A DNA stretch of 64,000 nucleotides from Fen-1308 sp035319125 (lineage in GTDB: Bacteria; Nitrospirota; Thermodesulfovibrionia; Thermodesulfovibrionales; Dissulfurispiraceae). The stretch spans positions 1 to 64,000 of the forward strand of contig DATHDG010000014.1 in the NCBI GenBank assembly GCA_035319125.1, given 5' to 3'. The position numbers and the translations under genes are program-made. A model generated the notes under the pieces. The model did not search any database, was not told the origin of the DNA, and worked only from the letters and a program-made list of their open reading frames with translations. Positions 42,658 to 50,729 of the stretch are shown piece by piece (within the stretch, counting starts at the first letter, position 1; each line of letters begins with the position of its first letter).

Positions 42658-43404
42658 TTATGGTTTTGTATATTTGACTATTCTTGCAAAACTTTCTGCT
42701 TTCAAACTGGCGCCACCTACGAGTGCGCCGTCCACATCCGCGCAGGCCATGAGACTGTCAACGTTTTCCGGAGTGACGCTGCCGCCATATAGAATACGTA
42801 CCGCTTTAGCAGGCTCTCCATAAAGATGCGAGAGAGTGCTCCGTATAAACTCATGGGCTTCTTGTGCCTGATCGGGCGTGGCTGTCTTGCCTGTACCGAT
42901 GGCCCACACCGGTTCATATGCCATTATCAAACCTTCTGAAGAAACTTCTCTCAGGCCTTCGATGATCTGCCGCTTGAGGACGTCGAATGTCATTGCTGTT
43001 TCACGTTCTGTTAATGTTTCGCCGATACAGAAAATCACATTCAGGCCATGTTTTCTTGCAGCCCGCACCTTCCTGTTCACTATTTCATCTGTCTCGCCGA
43101 AATATCCGCGCCGCTCAGAATGGCCGAGTATTACGTGAGAGCAACCGACGTCTGTAATCATTGAAGGCGCGATTTCACCGGTATAAGCACCTTTATCCTC
43201 ATAAAAGATATTCTGCGCAGCAAGACCTATATGGGTAATCTTAAGAAGATTGGCCACTGTATAAAGTGCGGTAAATGGAGGCGCTATGAGAATCTCGACT
43301 TCTCTTTCATTCCAGACGAGAGGAATGAATTCGTCGAGGAAATTCTGAGCCTCGTCGATCTTTTTGTTCATCTTCCAATTAGCTGCAAAAACCGGCCTTC
43401 GCAT
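42658..43404 (-). CDS. tpiA: Triosephosphate isomerase
   Basis: TpiA interconverts dihydroxyacetone phosphate and glyceraldehyde 3-phosphate. The 248 residues include FAANWKMNK (catalytic Lys), ILGHSERR (His), AYEPVWAIGTGKTATP (catalytic Glu and loop 6) and ILYGGSV. I choose ATG 43404 (MRRPVFAANWKMN) because it gives the family N-terminus and stands directly behind the promoter; the frame extends to 43428. The usual neighbours gap and pgk are not here; the window's PGK gene is 24 kb away. Confidence 0.96.
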   Translation of the reverse strand: MRRPVFAANWKMNKKIDEAQNFLDEFIPLVWNEREVEILIAPPFTALYTVANLLKITHIGLAAQNIFYEDKGAYTGEIAPSMITDVGCSHVILGHSERRGYFGETDEIVNRKVRAARKHGLNVIFCIGETLTERETAMTFDVLKRQIIEGLREVSSEGLIMAYEPVWAIGTGKTATPDQAQEAHEFIRSTLSHLYGEPAKAVRILYGGSVTPENVDSLMACADVDGALVGGASLKAESFARIVKYTKP

Positions 43405-43412
43405 AGATATAT

Positions 43413-43442
43413 AATCTATTTCATGCAATGTCTATTAGTCAA
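43413..43442 (-). promoter_or_regulatory. Leaderless-type promoter of tpiA
   Basis: On the minus strand TTGACT (43442-43437), 18-base spacer and TAGATT (43418-43413) end eight bases before ATG 43404. The -35 lies in one arm of the shared inverted repeat. Confidence 0.68.
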
Positions 43443-43460
43443 GGCGCTGTTGACTAATAG
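43432..43460. promoter_or_regulatory. Perfect inverted repeat shared by tpiA and lysS promoters
   Basis: CTATTAGTCAA (43432-43442) and TTGACTAATAG (43450-43460) are exact reverse complements separated by GGCGCTG. Each arm contains the TTGACT -35 box of one of the two divergent promoters. It could be an operator for a regulator that controls both genes. Confidence 0.75.
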
Positions 43461-43479
43461 CTCGGACGGCCAGTATAAT
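43450..43479 (+). promoter_or_regulatory. Leaderless-type promoter of lysS
   Basis: TTGACT (43450-43455), 18-base spacer and a perfect TATAAT (43474-43479) end eight bases before ATG 43488. No Shine-Dalgarno sequence precedes lysS. Confidence 0.78.
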
Positions 43480-43487
43480 TTCCATTT

Positions 43488-44987
43488 ATGGAAGAAACAA
43501 ATGACCTTATAGACCAACGGATAAAGAAGCTCAACGAATTGAAAGAGCTTCATATCGACCCATATGGCGGTCGCTTTGAACCTGAAGCAACAAGCCTTTT
43601 TCTTAAGACCACTTACGGTCAATCGTCAAAGGACACTTTGGAGGCAAATCCGGCACTGACATCTGTGGCTGGTCGGATTGTTTCTATGCGTGACTTCGGA
43701 AAAGGCTGCTTTGCCACTATACAGGATGCAACTGAGAGGATGCAAATATTTTTCAGTAAGGCAGTGTTGGAGGATAAATATACCCTTCTGAAAAAGCTGG
43801 ATATAGGCGATATAATCGGCGTTTCTGGCAGGCTTTTCCGTACGAGAACAGATGAGCTTACTATCGAGGTTAAAGATTTTGAACTTCTTAGCAAATCGCT
43901 GCGTCCCCTCCCGGAGAAGTGGCATGGGCTGAAAGATGTGGAACTCAGATATCGCCAAAGATATGTTGATCTCATCGTCAATCCACAGGTGAAAGAGATC
44001 TTTGCAAAGCGGAGTGCCATAATAAAGGCTCTGAGGGATTTTCTTGAAGTTAATGGATTTATCGAAGTGGAAACACCGATGATGCACCAGATTCCCGGCG
44101 GTGCAACTGCTAGGCCATTTAGTACACACCATAATGCGCTTGATATTGATCTGTACCTTCGTATCGCGCCGGAGCTTTATCTCAAGAGACTTCTCGTAGG
44201 TGGATACGAAAGGGTATTTGAACTCAATAAGAATTTTAGAAATGAGGGCATTTCCACAAAACACAATCCAGAATTTACGATGATCGAATTTTATATGGCG
44301 TTTAAGGATTATCGGTTTCTTATGGACTTTACCGAGAAAATATTTGCATATGTGGCGGAAAAAACTCTGGGTACACTGAAAGTGCCATACGGGGATGATA
44401 TCATCGATCTTACTCCTCCATGGCCGAGAGTTCCTCTTCTGGATACTCTCAAGCAAAAAGGTGTCCCGGAGGATGCAATAAATAACCGTGATAAAGCCTT
44501 TGCATGGGCGAGAGAGAATAAATTGGATATTGAAACGGGAGCATCACTGTCTAAAATTCTCGATGAAATCTTTAAGGAATTCGTAGAACCTGAACTTGTT
44601 CAGCCTACATTTATCATTGATTATCCGGTCGAGTTGTCACCACTGGCTAAACGGAAAACAGACAATCCTGAATTGGTCGAGAGATTTGAACTGTTCATTA
44701 CCGGCAGGGAGATTGCAAATGCTTTTTCGGAACTGAACGATCCGGCGGACCAGAAAGAAAGATTTTTGAAGCAGGTCGAAGCGAAAAAGCAAGGTGACGA
44801 AGAGGCGCACTGGATGGATGAGGACTATGTCAGAGCGCTCGAATATGGCATGCCGCCGGCAGCTGGAGAGGGTATCGGCATTGACAGGCTAGTGATGTTG
44901 TTGACCGATTCGTCTTCCATACGTGACGTAATCCTCTTCCCGCAACTAAAACCGGAGCAGAGAAATGAAAACAGTCTACAAGATTAA
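43488..44987 (+). CDS. lysS: Lysyl-tRNA synthetase (class II)
   Basis: LysS charges tRNA-Lys. The 499-residue protein has the N-terminal OB-fold anticodon-binding domain (VAGRIVSMRDFGKGCFATIQD). It also has class II motif 1 (FLEVNGFIEVETPMM), motif 2 (NFRNEGISTKHNPEFTMIE) and motif 3 (GEGIGIDRLVMLLTDS). Length and motifs are normal. Its ATG lies directly at the predicted transcription start. It is followed by lolC after 19 bases. Confidence 0.97.
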   Translation: MEETNDLIDQRIKKLNELKELHIDPYGGRFEPEATSLFLKTTYGQSSKDTLEANPALTSVAGRIVSMRDFGKGCFATIQDATERMQIFFSKAVLEDKYTLLKKLDIGDIIGVSGRLFRTRTDELTIEVKDFELLSKSLRPLPEKWHGLKDVELRYRQRYVDLIVNPQVKEIFAKRSAIIKALRDFLEVNGFIEVETPMMHQIPGGATARPFSTHHNALDIDLYLRIAPELYLKRLLVGGYERVFELNKNFRNEGISTKHNPEFTMIEFYMAFKDYRFLMDFTEKIFAYVAEKTLGTLKVPYGDDIIDLTPPWPRVPLLDTLKQKGVPEDAINNRDKAFAWARENKLDIETGASLSKILDEIFKEFVEPELVQPTFIIDYPVELSPLAKRKTDNPELVERFELFITGREIANAFSELNDPADQKERFLKQVEAKKQGDEEAHWMDEDYVRALEYGMPPAAGEGIGIDRLVMLLTDSSSIRDVILFPQLKPEQRNENSLQD

Positions 44988-45006
44988 TGCGTAAGCTGAA
45001 ATACAA

Positions 45007-46257
45007 ATGAGTATGCCCTATCAATTATTTGTTGCCGTACGCTACCTGAGGTCGAAGAAGAAACATAAGGGAATATCATTTAATACTGCTATTTCCATAG
45101 GTGGTGTAACGGTTGGCGTTATGGCGTTGCTGGTTGTTCTTTCTGTGATGAGCGGGTTTCGGGAGGATCTTCAGAGGAAAATCCTCGGTGCCAATTCTCA
45201 TGCAATAGTATTGAGCTATGCCGGCAACATTCCATCATATGCTGCGCTTGAGGAGAAAATCAGGGAAGAGCCGCTTGTTGTGCATATGTCACCATTTGTG
45301 TTGGGGCAGGTGCTCATCTCAGCAGGGAAGAATGCGCACGGGGTTTTTTTAAAAGGCGTTAGTCTTCCGACAGAGACTAAGACTACAGAAATTCTCAGCC
45401 ATATAAAGTACGGGAAGCTTCCGCTGCAGCAGGATAATGCCCCAACTGGCCTTAAGTCGGGAGAGCAACCCTGGATAATCATTGGGTCAGAGTTGTCCGG
45501 CATGCTTGGCGTTTTGGTTGGTGACACCATTAATGTTATATCACCTACCGGAGAAATAGGGCCACTTGGCATGCTGCCCAAGATAAAGCAGTTTCGAGTC
45601 GCAGCAATTTTCGATATGGGTATGTTTGAGTATGACGCTAACCTTGCCATGACTGATATTAAGTCTGCGCAGGATTTTTTTGGTATGGGAAGCTCTATTT
45701 CTGGCATTGAACTCAAACTCAAGGACATTGACGCTGCCTCGGATGTACGTACATCTTTGAACAAGAAACTGGGACCGCCCTTTTTTGCAAAAGACTGGAT
45801 GCAGATGAATAAAAATCTCTTTTCGGCGCTTAAGCTTGAGAAATTTGCAATGTTTGTAATCTTGATACTTATTGTGCTGGTTGCATCATTTAATATAGTG
45901 AGCACGCTTATGATGAATGTTGTAGAGAAGCAGAAGGAGATTGCCATACTTAAATCGATGGGTGCAAAAAACCAGGGAATAATGATGATCTTTATGCTTC
46001 AAGGCCTTGTAATAGGGCTTGTCGGTACGGCCATGGGTGTTGCAGGCGGTTATGCTCTTTGCCAGATTCTGAACAACTATGAACTGGTCAAACTCCCTCC
46101 TGACATTTATTATCTGAGTAAGCTGCCGGTCAAGATGCAATTTGTGGACTTCGTAGTCGTCTCCGTGTCTGCAATTGTCATCAGTTTTCTGTCCACAATA
46201 TATCCTTCGTATTATGCCGCCCGGCTACAGCCGGTTGAATCGCTGAGGTATGAATGA
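45007..46257 (+). CDS. lolC: Lipoprotein-releasing ABC transporter permease LolC/LolE
   Basis: This is the inner-membrane permease that extracts outer-membrane lipoproteins for LolA. The 416 residues show one N-terminal helix after the conserved FVAVRYLRSKKKHKGIS-type start, a large periplasmic domain (about 45-265) and three C-terminal helices of the FtsX domain (VVEKQKEIAILKSMGA). Only one such permease gene is present, so a homodimer with LolD is likely. It overlaps the next small gene by four bases. Confidence 0.9.
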   Translation: MSMPYQLFVAVRYLRSKKKHKGISFNTAISIGGVTVGVMALLVVLSVMSGFREDLQRKILGANSHAIVLSYAGNIPSYAALEEKIREEPLVVHMSPFVLGQVLISAGKNAHGVFLKGVSLPTETKTTEILSHIKYGKLPLQQDNAPTGLKSGEQPWIIIGSELSGMLGVLVGDTINVISPTGEIGPLGMLPKIKQFRVAAIFDMGMFEYDANLAMTDIKSAQDFFGMGSSISGIELKLKDIDAASDVRTSLNKKLGPPFFAKDWMQMNKNLFSALKLEKFAMFVILILIVLVASFNIVSTLMMNVVEKQKEIAILKSMGAKNQGIMMIFMLQGLVIGLVGTAMGVAGGYALCQILNNYELVKLPPDIYYLSKLPVKMQFVDFVVVSVSAIVISFLSTIYPSYYAARLQPVESLRYE

Positions 46258-46583
46258 CTTCTCTTAAATTATTAAAGTGGCTTGCCATTGCGATTATTGC
46301 TCCGTGGCTTTTATTCATGATCATTTCCGCCTTTAAGGGTGGGGATATCTTCACGCAGGTCGGCGAATCAATGATCAATGAAGTTCGGGACATATCAATC
46401 AAACTAAGCCGTAAGGCGGACAGAATCAAGGCAGAGGCAGACGAATGGAAAGAGAAGCTAGGCTTCAAGCATGAAGAAAAGGCGAAAGAAGTGATTTCGA
46501 ATGAAGAAAAGGCACCTGCCAATAAAACAAAAAAAGCGGTCAAATCATCGTCCGCAAGACCTTCACATAAATCGGGTGATTAG
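46254..46583 (+). CDS. Small membrane-anchored coiled-coil protein between lolC and lolD
   Basis: I do not recognise this 109-residue protein. One N-terminal helix (about 6-26: WLAIAIIAPWLLFMIISAF) is followed by an amphipathic charged segment and a Lys/Ala/Ser-rich tail. It is translationally coupled to lolC (ATGA) and ends two bases before lolD, so it is made with the lipoprotein-export transporter and may be an accessory factor. Confidence 0.7.
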   Translation: MTSLKLLKWLAIAIIAPWLLFMIISAFKGGDIFTQVGESMINEVRDISIKLSRKADRIKAEADEWKEKLGFKHEEKAKEVISNEEKAPANKTKKAVKSSSARPSHKSGD

Positions 46584-46585
46584 TT

Positions 46586-47317
46586 GTGAAGGATCTTATT
46601 ACGGTCGAAGGACTCTGCAAATCTTTTAATACGCCAGCCGGAGAACTGCAAGTTTTAAAAGGCATAGACGTATCTTTCGGTGAAGGTGAGATGATAAGCA
46701 TAGTCGGAGCCTCTGGCGCAGGTAAGAGCACTTTTTTGCATATCCTCGGAACGCTGGACACACCTACTAGTGGTAAGGTAATTTACAATGCAGGGGTGGC
46801 TATAGACCCCTTTTCCCTGGGAAACGGAGCTATAGCTGCATTCAGAAACCGGATGATGGGGTTTGTATTTCAGTTCCACTATCTGTTGCCTGAGTTCAGC
46901 GCTTTGGAAAATGTCATGATGCCCGGACTTATTTGCAGCAGTCTGTCTTCGGCTGAAACTTCAAGGTTCTGTGTTGATAAACCCTGCGATGCAGGTGCTC
47001 TTTCCGACAGGGCAGGTCAACTCCTTGGCATGTTGGGCGTATATGAACGGCGTAACCACAAGCCTGGCGAACTGTCGGGCGGTGAGCAGCAACGCGTTGC
47101 AGTTGCAAGGGCATTACTGCTGGAACCACGTATTGTTTTTGCTGATGAGCCTACAGGGAACCTGGATACAGCTACGGGTGAAAGTCTTTTCAAACAGCTG
47201 CTTGAGATCAATGAGAAGCACGGAGTCACGTTCATCATAGTCACTCATAATGAATCTCTTTCGAAAAGATGTCACAGGGTCGTCGAGATGTTGGACGGCA
47301 GATTATTGAATCGATAG
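46586..47317 (+). CDS. lolD: Lipoprotein-releasing ABC transporter ATPase LolD
   Basis: LolD powers lipoprotein extraction by LolC/E. The 243-residue ATPase has Walker A GASGAGKST, Q-loop FVFQFHYLLPEFSALENVMMP, signature LSGGEQQRVAVARAL, Walker B IVFADEPTGNLD and H-loop IVTHN. An insertion of about 15 residues follows the Q-loop region (SSLSSAETSRFCVDKPCDAG). The start is GTG 46586, with only a weak ribosome site, consistent with coupling to the upstream gene. Confidence 0.92.
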   Translation: MKDLITVEGLCKSFNTPAGELQVLKGIDVSFGEGEMISIVGASGAGKSTFLHILGTLDTPTSGKVIYNAGVAIDPFSLGNGAIAAFRNRMMGFVFQFHYLLPEFSALENVMMPGLICSSLSSAETSRFCVDKPCDAGALSDRAGQLLGMLGVYERRNHKPGELSGGEQQRVAVARALLLEPRIVFADEPTGNLDTATGESLFKQLLEINEKHGVTFIIVTHNESLSKRCHRVVEMLDGRLLNR

Positions 47318-47366
47318 ATGTCAATCAGCTATCATATACCTTACTTTTTCTCATTGGAGGCAACCT

Positions 47367-49265
47367 ATCAAACTGTTGCAGAAAGACGGTTCCGCAAAAG
47401 AGATTGATGCGGCTAACCTGAAAAAAGAGCTCGATTCTGCAGGCGCACTGGCTGTTAAAGTCAACGGAGAACTGCATGATGTATATTCGGTGATTACGTC
47501 GCAGTTGGATCCGGCGGACATTTTGGAGCCAGTCCGCATCGATTCTGCTGATGGGAAGGAAATTTATCGCCACAGCGCCTCTCATGTAATGGCACATGCG
47601 GTAAAAGATCTCTTTCCAGAGGTCAAGCTTGCCATAGGACCAGCCATAGATGATGGTTTCTATTATGATTTTGAACGAGAAACACCGTTCAGTATCGAGG
47701 ACCTTGAAAAAATCGAGAAGCGGATGACGGAGATTATTAAGAAAGGCAGTCCATTTGTAAGAAAAGTCATGCCCAGGAACGATGCGCTCAAATACTTCAG
47801 TGACAAAGGCGAGACATATAAAGTCCAACTGATCGACGACATTGCTGACGATGAAGTATCTCTATACGACGAGGACGGTTTTATTGATCTCTGCCGGGGA
47901 CCTCATCTGTCTCGAACAAGCAAAATAAAGTCTGTAAAATTGTTGAGCGTAGCTGGCGCATACTGGCGCGGCGATGAGAAGAACAAGATGCTTCAGCGGA
48001 TTTACGGAACTGCATTCGGCAGCAAAGAGGAACTCAAAGCATATTTGGAATTCCTGGAAGAGGTCAAGAAGAGAGATCATAGAAAGCTCGGAAAGGAACT
48101 GGATCTGTTCAGCATGAACGATGACATTGGTTCAGGGCTGATCCTGTGGCATCCCAACGGCGCGCTCATAAGGAAGACGATTGAAGATTTTTGGCGCAAT
48201 GAGCATCTTAAGGCTGATTACAAGATCCTCTTTACTCCCCACATAGCTAAACTTAACCTATGGAAGACGAGCGGCCACCTCGATTATTACAGCGAAAACA
48301 TGTATTCGCCGATGGATATAGAAGGCGTGGATTATGAGCTCAAACCCATGAACTGTCCGTTCCATATAGCCATTTTTAAAAGTGATCTGAGGAGTTACCG
48401 CGAACTCCCAATCAGATATGCGGAGTTGGGAACTGTTTACCGCTATGAAAGATCTGGCGTACTGCACGGTCTTCTCAGGGTTCGTGGCTTTACACAGGAT
48501 GACGCTCACATATTCTGCCGGGAAGACCAGCTTGAAGAGGAAATGCATAACATTCTTGATTTCACAATTTATGTGCTAAAGACTTTCGGGTTTGAAGCGT
48601 ATGACATTTATCTTTCGACGAGGCCTGAAAAATATGTAGGTACAGTTGAAAGCTGGGAAAGGGCGACACAGGCATTGGAAGTTGCCCTTCAGAAAAAGGG
48701 CCTGCAATACCAGACTGATCCGGGCGGCGGCGCATTTTATGGCCCGAAGATCGACATCAAGATCAAGGATGCTTTAAACCGCTACTGGCAGTGCAGCACT
48801 ATCCAGGTCGATTTCAACAATCCTGAGCGTTTTGATATCACGTATCGCGGCAGTGACGGGAAAGAACATAGACCGATTATGATTCATAGAGCGCTGATGG
48901 GTTCTCTTGAGCGCTTTTTTGGCATTCTCATAGAGCATTATGGTGGTGATTTCCCGCTTTGGCTTGCTCCTGTTCAGGCGAAAGTTCTTACAATAGCAGA
49001 ACGCCATGAGGAATTTGCAAAGGAAATATGCCGCGAGTTTCGATCAGCGGATATCAGAGTCGATATAGACAGCAGAAATGAAAAGATAGGTTATAAAATT
49101 CGTGAGGCGACCTTAAGAAAAATCCCGTATTTAGTTATAATAGGGGATAAAGAAATTGCCGATAAACAGATTACCGTACGAAAGAGAAATGGCGAAAACG
49201 CCGGACCTTTCAGCGTTTCCGATTTTATCAGGATAATGCATCAGTCAGTGCAGAATAAACAGTGA
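47367..49265 (+). CDS. thrS: Threonyl-tRNA synthetase, apparently starting at AUC
   Basis: ThrS charges and edits tRNA-Thr. It has a TGS domain, the editing domain with HSASHVMAHAVK, class II motif 2 (RYAELGTVYRYERSGVLHGL), RGFTQDDAHIFC, and the C-terminal anticodon-binding domain (SRNEKIGYKIREATLRKIPY). The ribosome site GGAGG (47356-47360) is spaced six bases from ATC 47367. Starting there supplies the first TGS strand (KLLQKDGS). The first conventional start in frame is TTG 47376, 15 bases from the site, and would remove that strand. CTG 47373 is intermediate. Confidence 0.93.
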   Translation: MKLLQKDGSAKEIDAANLKKELDSAGALAVKVNGELHDVYSVITSQLDPADILEPVRIDSADGKEIYRHSASHVMAHAVKDLFPEVKLAIGPAIDDGFYYDFERETPFSIEDLEKIEKRMTEIIKKGSPFVRKVMPRNDALKYFSDKGETYKVQLIDDIADDEVSLYDEDGFIDLCRGPHLSRTSKIKSVKLLSVAGAYWRGDEKNKMLQRIYGTAFGSKEELKAYLEFLEEVKKRDHRKLGKELDLFSMNDDIGSGLILWHPNGALIRKTIEDFWRNEHLKADYKILFTPHIAKLNLWKTSGHLDYYSENMYSPMDIEGVDYELKPMNCPFHIAIFKSDLRSYRELPIRYAELGTVYRYERSGVLHGLLRVRGFTQDDAHIFCREDQLEEEMHNILDFTIYVLKTFGFEAYDIYLSTRPEKYVGTVESWERATQALEVALQKKGLQYQTDPGGGAFYGPKIDIKIKDALNRYWQCSTIQVDFNNPERFDITYRGSDGKEHRPIMIHRALMGSLERFFGILIEHYGGDFPLWLAPVQAKVLTIAERHEEFAKEICREFRSADIRVDIDSRNEKIGYKIREATLRKIPYLVIIGDKEIADKQITVRKRNGENAGPFSVSDFIRIMHQSVQNKQ

Positions 49266-49296
49266 ATGATATTCACTTAAAAATGGAGGTGGCGGC

Positions 49297-49797
49297 ATAA
49301 GCAAGGATATCAGGGTAAACGAAAGCATACGGGCAAAAGAGGTGAGAGTTATAGATGAAGATGGAGCGCAGCTCGGAATTCTTACCCCTCAGGAAGCTTT
49401 GAGAGTTGCTCGTGAAAAGGGTTTCGATCTCGTCGAGGTATCTCCGAACTCAGTCCCCCCGGTGTGCAGGGTCATGGATTTCGGAAAATACAAATACCAA
49501 ATGAGCAAGAAGCATTCGGCGAAGAAAACCGTTGATGTCAAGGAAGTCAAAGTCCGCCCGCAGATATCAGAGCATGACCTGGACCTCAAGATCAGGAACC
49601 TCAGGCGGTTTCTGGACGAGGGAGACAAAGCAAAGGTTATAATGTTTTTCCGGGGTCGTGAAATCGTCAGGCCTGAATTGGGCATGAAGGTTTTTGAGAG
49701 AATAATAGGCACAATTCCAGGGAAATTTACGGTTGAACAGCAGCCCAGGCTTGAAGGTAAATCGATAACTATGGTGATTGCGCCAAGCAGCAAGTAA
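49297..49797 (+). CDS. infC: Translation initiation factor IF-3, apparently starting at AUA
   Basis: IF-3 keeps ribosomal subunits apart and rejects non-standard start codons. Conserved N-terminal sequence (SKDIRVNESIRAKEVRVID) continues upstream of the first conventional start (GTG 49342) to ATA 49297, which stands four bases after the strong site TGGAGGTGG (49284-49292). No ATG, GTG or TTG lies in frame between the stop at 49267 and 49342. A rare AUU-class start is known for infC of E. coli, where it allows IF-3 to limit its own synthesis. The 166-residue product is otherwise standard. Confidence 0.95.
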   Translation: MSKDIRVNESIRAKEVRVIDEDGAQLGILTPQEALRVAREKGFDLVEVSPNSVPPVCRVMDFGKYKYQMSKKHSAKKTVDVKEVKVRPQISEHDLDLKIRNLRRFLDEGDKAKVIMFFRGREIVRPELGMKVFERIIGTIPGKFTVEQQPRLEGKSITMVIAPSSK

Positions 49798-49803
49798 ATC
49801 AAA

Positions 49804-49873
49804 AGTTCAAGGGTTTAGGTGTTGAGGAGTCAAGGTGAAGAGTTATGCGTTTTGACTCCTGAGCCCTTAAACT
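49804..49873 (+). promoter_or_regulatory. Nested hairpin in the infC-rpmI gap
   Basis: Outer arms AGTTCAAGGG (49804-49813) and CCCTTAAACT (49864-49873) pair with one mismatch. Inner arms AGGAGTCAA (49825-49833) and TTGACTCCT (49852-49860) pair perfectly. There is no T-tract. It lies before rpmI, where a ribosomal-protein L20 control site is found in other bacteria. Confidence 0.5.
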
Positions 49874-49907
49874 CTTAGACTGTTCATTGATTAGAGAGGA
49901 GGTATAG

Positions 49908-50108
49908 ATGCCAAAGCTTAAGACTCACAGAGGCGCCGCAAAGAGGTTGAAGGTAACCGGCAGCGGCAAGATAATGCGGAATAAGGCGTACAAAGGACAT
50001 CTTCTTACAGGCAAATCCCCCAAGAAGATGAGGACGCTGAGAAAGAGCGCTCCTGTTCCTGAGGTTCTGCTTCCTAATATCAAAAAGATGCTCCCATACG
50101 GACTTTAA
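49908..50108 (+). CDS. rpmI: 50S ribosomal protein L35 (bL35)
   Basis: A 66-residue basic protein with the family sequence KLKTHRGAAKRLKVTGSGKI and HLLTGKSPKKMRTLRK. A strong ribosome site (GAGAGGAGG) precedes ATG 49908. It sits between infC and rplT in the usual order. Confidence 0.96.
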   Translation: MPKLKTHRGAAKRLKVTGSGKIMRNKAYKGHLLTGKSPKKMRTLRKSAPVPEVLLPNIKKMLPYGL

Positions 50109-50211
50109 TTCTTTTATCGAGGAGTGGACAGGCATGAGGTTGCGGAGTCGGCGGTGTCTTTTTGCGCCTCGCGCCTGGAACTCCAGTCTACGGCAACCAC
50201 TTAACTTATAC

Positions 50212-50241
50212 TTGACGCAACATTGATTATTTTAGTAAAAT
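50212..50241 (+). promoter_or_regulatory. Candidate internal promoter of rplT
   Basis: TTGACG (50212-50217), 18-base spacer and TAAAAT (50236-50241, 5 of 6) lie in the unusually long rpmI-rplT gap. They would give a leader of about 65 bases containing the short hairpin GGCTC/GAGCC (50264-50291). Confidence 0.5.
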
Positions 50242-50312
50242 TTTATTTCAAAAAAAACTGTTCGGCTCTGCATGACCCTGTGTCTGGAGCCTTGTCTGCA
50301 TAAGGAGGAAAC

Positions 50313-50660
50313 ATGCCAAGGGCTAAAGGTGGATTCAAGACTAGAAGATACCATAAAAAGGTACTCGATCAGGCGAGGGGATATTCAGGTGGTAGATCAA
50401 GGCTTTACAGAAGCGCCGCCCAGGCTGTGGATAAGGCCCTTATTGCTGCGTATAGGGACAGACGGCTTAAGAAACGTGACTTTAGATCTCTTTGGATCGT
50501 CAGAATTAATGCTGCTGTAAGGTCTCTTGGATTAAATTACAGCCAGTTTATGAGCAGCCTTAAAAAGGCCAATATAGCGCTCGACAGAAAAGCCCTTGCT
50601 GAGCTGGCCTATAGCGATCCGAAGTCATTCGGCGAGCTTGTCGAGCAGATCAAAAGATAG
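50313..50660 (+). CDS. rplT: 50S ribosomal protein L20 (bL20)
   Basis: A 115-residue rRNA-binding protein needed early in 50S assembly. Family sequence is complete: PRAKGGFKTRRYHKKVLDQA, RSAAQAVDKALIAAYRDRR and RINAAVRSLGLNYSQFM. In other bacteria L20 represses its own operon. AAGGAGG precedes ATG 50313. A 204-base gap separates it from rpmI, much longer than usual, with its own promoter candidate. Confidence 0.97.
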   Translation: MPRAKGGFKTRRYHKKVLDQARGYSGGRSRLYRSAAQAVDKALIAAYRDRRLKKRDFRSLWIVRINAAVRSLGLNYSQFMSSLKKANIALDRKALAELAYSDPKSFGELVEQIKR

Positions 50661-50676
50661 ACGCTTCTTCGGGGGC

Positions 50677-50699
50677 GGTGGAAGGAACGCCACTTTTTT
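50677..50699 (+). terminator. Weak terminator-like hairpin between rplT and pheS
   Basis: GGTGG (50677-50681) can pair with CCACT (50690-50694, one G-T pair) across a short loop, and the T-run extends to 50699. The stem is short, so partial termination or pheST attenuation is only a possibility. Confidence 0.35.
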
Positions 50700-50729
50700 C
50701 TGTGCGTTTTCCGCAGCCCTTTCGAGACT

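Noticed and set aside
43626..44456. 276-residue open frame antisense to lysS
   Set aside because: It is fully inside lysS on the opposite strand, has no recognisable motif or ribosome site, and lysS shows complete class II synthetase motifs.
45216..45947. 243-residue open frame antisense to lolC
   Set aside because: Ser/Pro/Ile-rich shadow of a well-supported membrane permease; no ribosome site and no family resemblance.
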